Of a stretch of DNA of 34,456 nucleotides, positions 31,889 through 34,456 are shown piece by piece. The DNA is from an uncultured Lachnospiraceae bacterium. GTDB lineage: Bacteria; Bacillota; Clostridia; Lachnospirales; Lachnospiraceae. The notes under the pieces were generated by a model. That model was given only the letters and a program-made list of their open reading frames with translations. It did no database searches and was not told the DNA's origin. The position numbers were made by a program, and so were the translations under genes. Position 1 is the stretch's first letter. Each line of letters begins with the position of its first letter. The DNA is taken from contig CAOKPU010000032.1 in the NCBI GenBank assembly GCA_948470755.1, forward strand, positions 1-34,456, written 5' to 3'.

Positions 31889-32185
31889 ATGATTGAAGAA
31901 TTTTTACTGGAAGGAAAGAGAAATGCCATTGCATCACAAAGGCTTGCTGATTTAGTTGGTTGCAAAAGCGTCCGCGAATTACAAGAAGTGATTGCGGCGG
32001 AACGGGCAGCAGGAGCGGTGATTCTTTCCACATGTCAGAATGGCGGAGGTTATTATCTCCCATGCGTTGGTGATAAAAAAGAAGTCATGGATTTTATTAG
32101 GACACTGCAGAGCAGAGCGGAAAATACATTGTGTGCTTTGGATTCTGCAAAAGCCTATTTGAAACAGTTAGAGGACGGTGAGTAG
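31889..32185 (+). CDS. Phage-type protein of unknown function with winged-helix-like N-terminus
   Basis: This 98-residue protein has GKRNAIASQRLADLVGCKSVRELQEVIAAERAAGAVILS followed by GGGYYLP, a pattern of small phage proteins with a helix-turn-helix and short wing, often found before replication genes in clostridial phages. A C-terminal helix (RTLQSRAENTLCALDSAKAYLKQLE) follows. Its stop codon directly abuts the next start, so it is part of the replication operon. AAAGGATAAAGG precedes the ATG. No biochemical function is known to me. Confidence 0.72.
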   Translation: MIEEFLLEGKRNAIASQRLADLVGCKSVRELQEVIAAERAAGAVILSTCQNGGGYYLPCVGDKKEVMDFIRTLQSRAENTLCALDSAKAYLKQLEDGE

Positions 32186-32914
32186 ATGGCAAACAGACGA
32201 ATGTTTTCGCTAGATGTGATAGACACAGACATATTTCTTGACCTCCCTATATCTTCGCAGGCGTTATATTTCCATTTGGGAATGAGGGCAGATGATGACG
32301 GTTTTGTTTCATTACCTAAACGAATAACTAATATGGTTGGATGCAATACAGATGACTTGAAACTACTGGTTGCCAAGGGCTTTATAATACAGTTTGATTC
32401 AGGCATTATAGTGATTACGCACTGGAAAGTAAATAACTATCTGCGTGCGGATCGTTACCTCCCAACATTGCATCAGACTGAAAAGGAATTGCTTGCGGAT
32501 AATGAAAACGGTTACAGTGTACCTGCCGTTGGTATGCCAGTGGTTGACAAAATGGAAACCCAGTATAGTAAAGAGATAGAAAAGAGTAAGGACAGGAAAG
32601 TTAAGGATAATACAAAACCGCCAAAGCGTGCCGCAACCTATTTCCCGAATGATGAATCGCTGAATCAGGTATTTTTAGATTATTTGGAGACGCGCAAACA
32701 GATTAAAAAACCCATGACAGGTAGGGCGGTTGAATTGGCAATAAAGAAACTGGAAGAATTGTCAACAGTACCATTCTCTGACAGTATGGATAACGATATG
32801 GCTATTCAAATTCTTAATCAGTCAGTTATGAACAGTTGGCAAGGGCTTTTTCCGTTGAAAGAGCAGAAAACGAATAATACACCGAAAAGTGGTGTGGATT
32901 GGAGTAAAGTATGA
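32186..32914 (+). CDS. Phage replication-initiation-like protein (replisome organizer type)
   Basis: The 242-residue protein has an N-terminal domain (residues 1-95) typical of phage DnaD/replisome-organizer-like proteins: MANRRMFSLDVIDTDIFLDLPIS, then ALYFHLGMRADDDGFVSLPKRITNMVG and KGFIIQFDSGIIVITHWKVNNYL, a winged-helix-like part. A linker rich in Lys (about 130-150) leads to a helical C-terminal part. The next gene is a helicase-loader-like protein overlapping by four bases (ATGA), which is the usual initiator-loader pair of temperate phages. Origin binding is inferred from this context. Confidence 0.78.
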   Translation: MANRRMFSLDVIDTDIFLDLPISSQALYFHLGMRADDDGFVSLPKRITNMVGCNTDDLKLLVAKGFIIQFDSGIIVITHWKVNNYLRADRYLPTLHQTEKELLADNENGYSVPAVGMPVVDKMETQYSKEIEKSKDRKVKDNTKPPKRAATYFPNDESLNQVFLDYLETRKQIKKPMTGRAVELAIKKLEELSTVPFSDSMDNDMAIQILNQSVMNSWQGLFPLKEQKTNNTPKSGVDWSKV

Positions 32915-33435
32915 CGAGAAACGAAGCAAAAAAAATTGTGATGGTTATTTCAGCCACTTATCCGAACTGGCATCCGTTAGATATGAGTTTTACTGTTGAT
33001 GCGTGGGCGTCAATGTTGGAAAGTTATACATATCAGGATATCAGCGCAGCGCTAAAAGCATTTATTGTATCAGATACAAGTGGATTTGCACCGGCTCCCG
33101 GACAAGTAATAGGATTATTGGATAGGGCAAGTAATCAGGAATTAAACGAAATGGAAGCATGGACGCTTGTAAGCAGAGCGTTACGTAATGGCTATTATGG
33201 GGCAGAACGGGAATTTGAAAAATTGCCACCTATCGTACAAAAGGCAGTTGGTTCACCGTCACAGCTTCGTAATTGGTCACAAACGGATAGTGAGAGCGTG
33301 GAGAATGTGATCCAGTCAAATTTCATGAGGACTTACAGACAGGAACTTGCAAAGAAAAAGGAAATGCGGAAAATACCACAAGAAGTTCTCCATTCGTTAG
33401 AGCAGTCGGGTAACAGACTGATTGAAAATAAATAA
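32911..33435 (+). CDS. Phage replicative helicase loader/inhibitor-like protein (G39P type)
   Basis: The 174-residue protein matches the layout of the loader-and-inhibitor family of phage helicase G40P: TRNEAKKIVMVISATYPNWHPLDMSFTVDAWASMLESYTYQDISAALKAFIVSDTSGFAPAPGQVIGLL. The N-terminal helical domain is followed by an extended tail with RTYRQELAKKKEMRK. In the known system it delivers the DnaB-type helicase to the origin complex. It overlaps the initiator-like gene by four bases. The assignment rests on pattern and neighbourhood. Confidence 0.78.
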   Translation: MTRNEAKKIVMVISATYPNWHPLDMSFTVDAWASMLESYTYQDISAALKAFIVSDTSGFAPAPGQVIGLLDRASNQELNEMEAWTLVSRALRNGYYGAEREFEKLPPIVQKAVGSPSQLRNWSQTDSESVENVIQSNFMRTYRQELAKKKEMRKIPQEVLHSLEQSGNRLIENK

Positions 33436-33502
33436 AAGAGCCTGTCATTTCGACAAGCCCCGAACCACAACCTAAATTGATTATATGGTGGAGGGCTAGG
33501 AA

Positions 33503-33838
33503 ATGTCAAAGGAAAAGCGTAAAAAAGGCACACAGGAAATCCAGCGGTTTAGTTACGAGGAATATGGCATTGATGGTGTAAGGCTTGCAGAATTACAGGA
33601 CGGATGCAGAACCGGGAAATATCCCCCTGAAATGCTCCAGGCGGCTTGCGACGGGCTTGAATTTGTCAGGCCATGGATTTTATTATCCGTTACAAAAAAC
33701 GTGTCATTTGACCGCTTGGAGTTTCACTGGGAGCTGGGGAGATGTCCGTCTGGGAGAACGAATTTTTACAGCTTCCGGAGACGGTTCTTTTATAATCTGG
33801 ATAAAGCATTGCGAGAAAAGGAAGCTGTAAATGGATAA
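33503..33838 (+). CDS. Phage-associated protein of unknown function
   Basis: I do not recognise a function. The 111-residue basic protein has EEYGIDGVRLAELQDG, then GLEFVRPWILLSVTKNVSFDRLEFHWELGRCPSGRTNFYSFRRRFFYNLDKAL. The Cys-Pro and several aromatic and Arg residues suggest a compact nucleic-acid-related domain, but no zinc-binding pattern is complete. GGAGGG is seven bases before the ATG. A hairpin (GCCC/GGGC plus CCAC/GTGG, 33457-33496) could hide that ribosome site. It lies in the early region of the element, after the replication genes. Confidence 0.65.
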   Translation: MSKEKRKKGTQEIQRFSYEEYGIDGVRLAELQDGCRTGKYPPEMLQAACDGLEFVRPWILLSVTKNVSFDRLEFHWELGRCPSGRTNFYSFRRRFFYNLDKALREKEAVNG

Positions 33839-34009
33839 CCGGGCAGCAGGCGCACAAGAAAAGAGGGTGCTTCTTATTTTGCGGCAGGGGTGCATCTAAT
33901 CGGGTGCAGGGCATCCTGAAAATCCCGGAGGGGTGCAGGAGATTTCCCGGCAGGAGAGCCAAAGGGGATAGAAGTATATGAATCACATTGGACTGCTGAC
34001 GGTAAAGAG

Positions 34010-34456
34010 ATGTACAGTTATGAGTACCGTAACAGCGCAGAACGGTTTGAACGGCCTATCAGGAAATCATACCGTATAAGCATACATGAAAGCTACCGGG
34101 AGAATGGGAAAGTAAAGAAGAAACAGACCGTAATTTGCACGATTGGATATTATGAAGTGGTGGACTGGGGTGACTGGCCGGGGGATTCTGTTGTTGGTGG
34201 GTTGGCATCAAAAGCGGATGCGCTTGGACTGGAAGAAAGCGAACTGGCAGACCTGATTTATACAAAGTGGCAGGCTATTGTTGACCGCATTTGGGAGGAA
34301 TACAAACAGACGGAGGAATATGCTGCAAGGCAGGAGAACTGCCGCATAATCAGGGAGCATAACGAGAGGGTAAATGAGTTCACGGAGAAATACGGCGTTA
34401 CCCGGAGCGAGTACAACCGCTGCTATGATGTGTTCGGCAAATTGCGCAATCCTGAA
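34010..34456 (+). CDS. Phage-type gene of unknown function, truncated by the window end
   Basis: An open frame runs to the last base of the window with no stop. From the ATG at 34010 it reads MYSYEYRNSAERFERPIRKSY, later KVKKKQTVICTIGYYEVVDWGDWPGD, then ESELADLIYTKWQAIVDRIWEEYK and an acidic helical part. Codon use and the coherent sequence argue for a real gene. The frame is open back to 33920 without ATG, GTG or TTG, and residues just before the ATG (EVYESHWTADGKE) also look coding, so the true start may be non-standard or the ORF may be frameshifted upstream. No family is recognised. The rest lies outside the window. Confidence 0.6.
   Translation, partial: MYSYEYRNSAERFERPIRKSYRISIHESYRENGKVKKKQTVICTIGYYEVVDWGDWPGDSVVGGLASKADALGLEESELADLIYTKWQAIVDRIWEEYKQTEEYAARQENCRIIREHNERVNEFTEKYGVTRSEYNRCYDVFGKLRNPE

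Noticed and set aside
33831-33899. 22-codon frame overlapping the end of the 33503 gene
   Set aside because: A GGAAG-like site and coupled ATG exist, but the peptide is too short and featureless to support as a gene.
33978-34079. ATG at 33978 as the start of the last gene
   Set aside because: That frame stops after 33 codons; the long frame is in a different phase.
1-34456. CRISPR array, rRNA, tRNA or transposase genes
   Set aside because: No regularly spaced repeats with unique spacers, no tRNA cloverleaf with GTTCRA arm, no rRNA segment and no transposase-like protein were recognised.
30455-34456. Integrative conjugative element instead of phage
   Set aside because: The visible module (repressor, replication initiator, helicase loader) fits a temperate phage better, and no relaxase or secretion gene is seen; not excluded, because the element continues outside the window.

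Overview
The window looks like chromosomal DNA of a Clostridia-class Firmicute, most likely a Lachnospiraceae-type anaerobe. The evidence is an oxygen-sensitive radical SAM sulfatase maturase, a SAM-I riboswitch before metK, a glmS ribozyme before glmS, a coaX-dusB-(unknown)-greA-lysS gene order, strong AGGAGG-type ribosome sites and Gram-positive intrinsic terminators. No taxonomic marker gene is present, so this placement is an inference.

Region 1 (113-7896) is a coherent accessory locus on the + strand. It holds a TauE/SafE sulfite/sulfate exporter, an anaerobic sulfatase-maturating enzyme, a complete tripartite tricarboxylate-type transporter (lipoprotein receptor, small and large membrane subunits), a sulfatase without a signal peptide and a GntR-LacI-type regulator. 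The reading is import of a small organosulfate, cytoplasmic desulfation by a sulfatase activated by the adjacent maturase, and export of the inorganic sulfur product. A promoter and a 12-bp-arm inverted repeat lie in front of the transporter genes. This is the most interesting metabolic unit here.

Region 2 (7884-30454) is housekeeping. It starts with a minus-strand HD-GYP protein, which diverges from metK across back-to-back promoters. Then come glmS behind its ribozyme, dnaE, pfkA, a SpoU-type RNA methyltransferase, proC, an SH3/SleB-like cell-wall hydrolase, an NfeD-SPFH pair, and the run argF, birA, small unknown, coaX, dusB, unknown, greA, lysS. Several intergenic spaces carry palindromic elements: after the SAM-I terminator, after the glmS ribozyme (two diverged copies), before proC and before the SPFH gene. 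A perfect consensus promoter inside the 3' end of the unknown gene at 27467-28162 probably drives greA-lysS through a leader of about 260 nt.

Region 3 (about 30.5 kb to the end) is the left end of a phage or phage-like integrated element abutting lysS. It has a short direct repeat, a leftward repressor-like gene, two matching 20-bp operators 51 bp apart, a small excisionase-like protein, a structured RNA leader, a replication-initiation-like protein, a helicase-loader-like protein, a conserved unknown, and a partial gene running off the window. No integrase, capsid or packaging gene is visible, so the element type stays open. No rRNA, tRNA, CRISPR array or insertion-sequence transposase was found.
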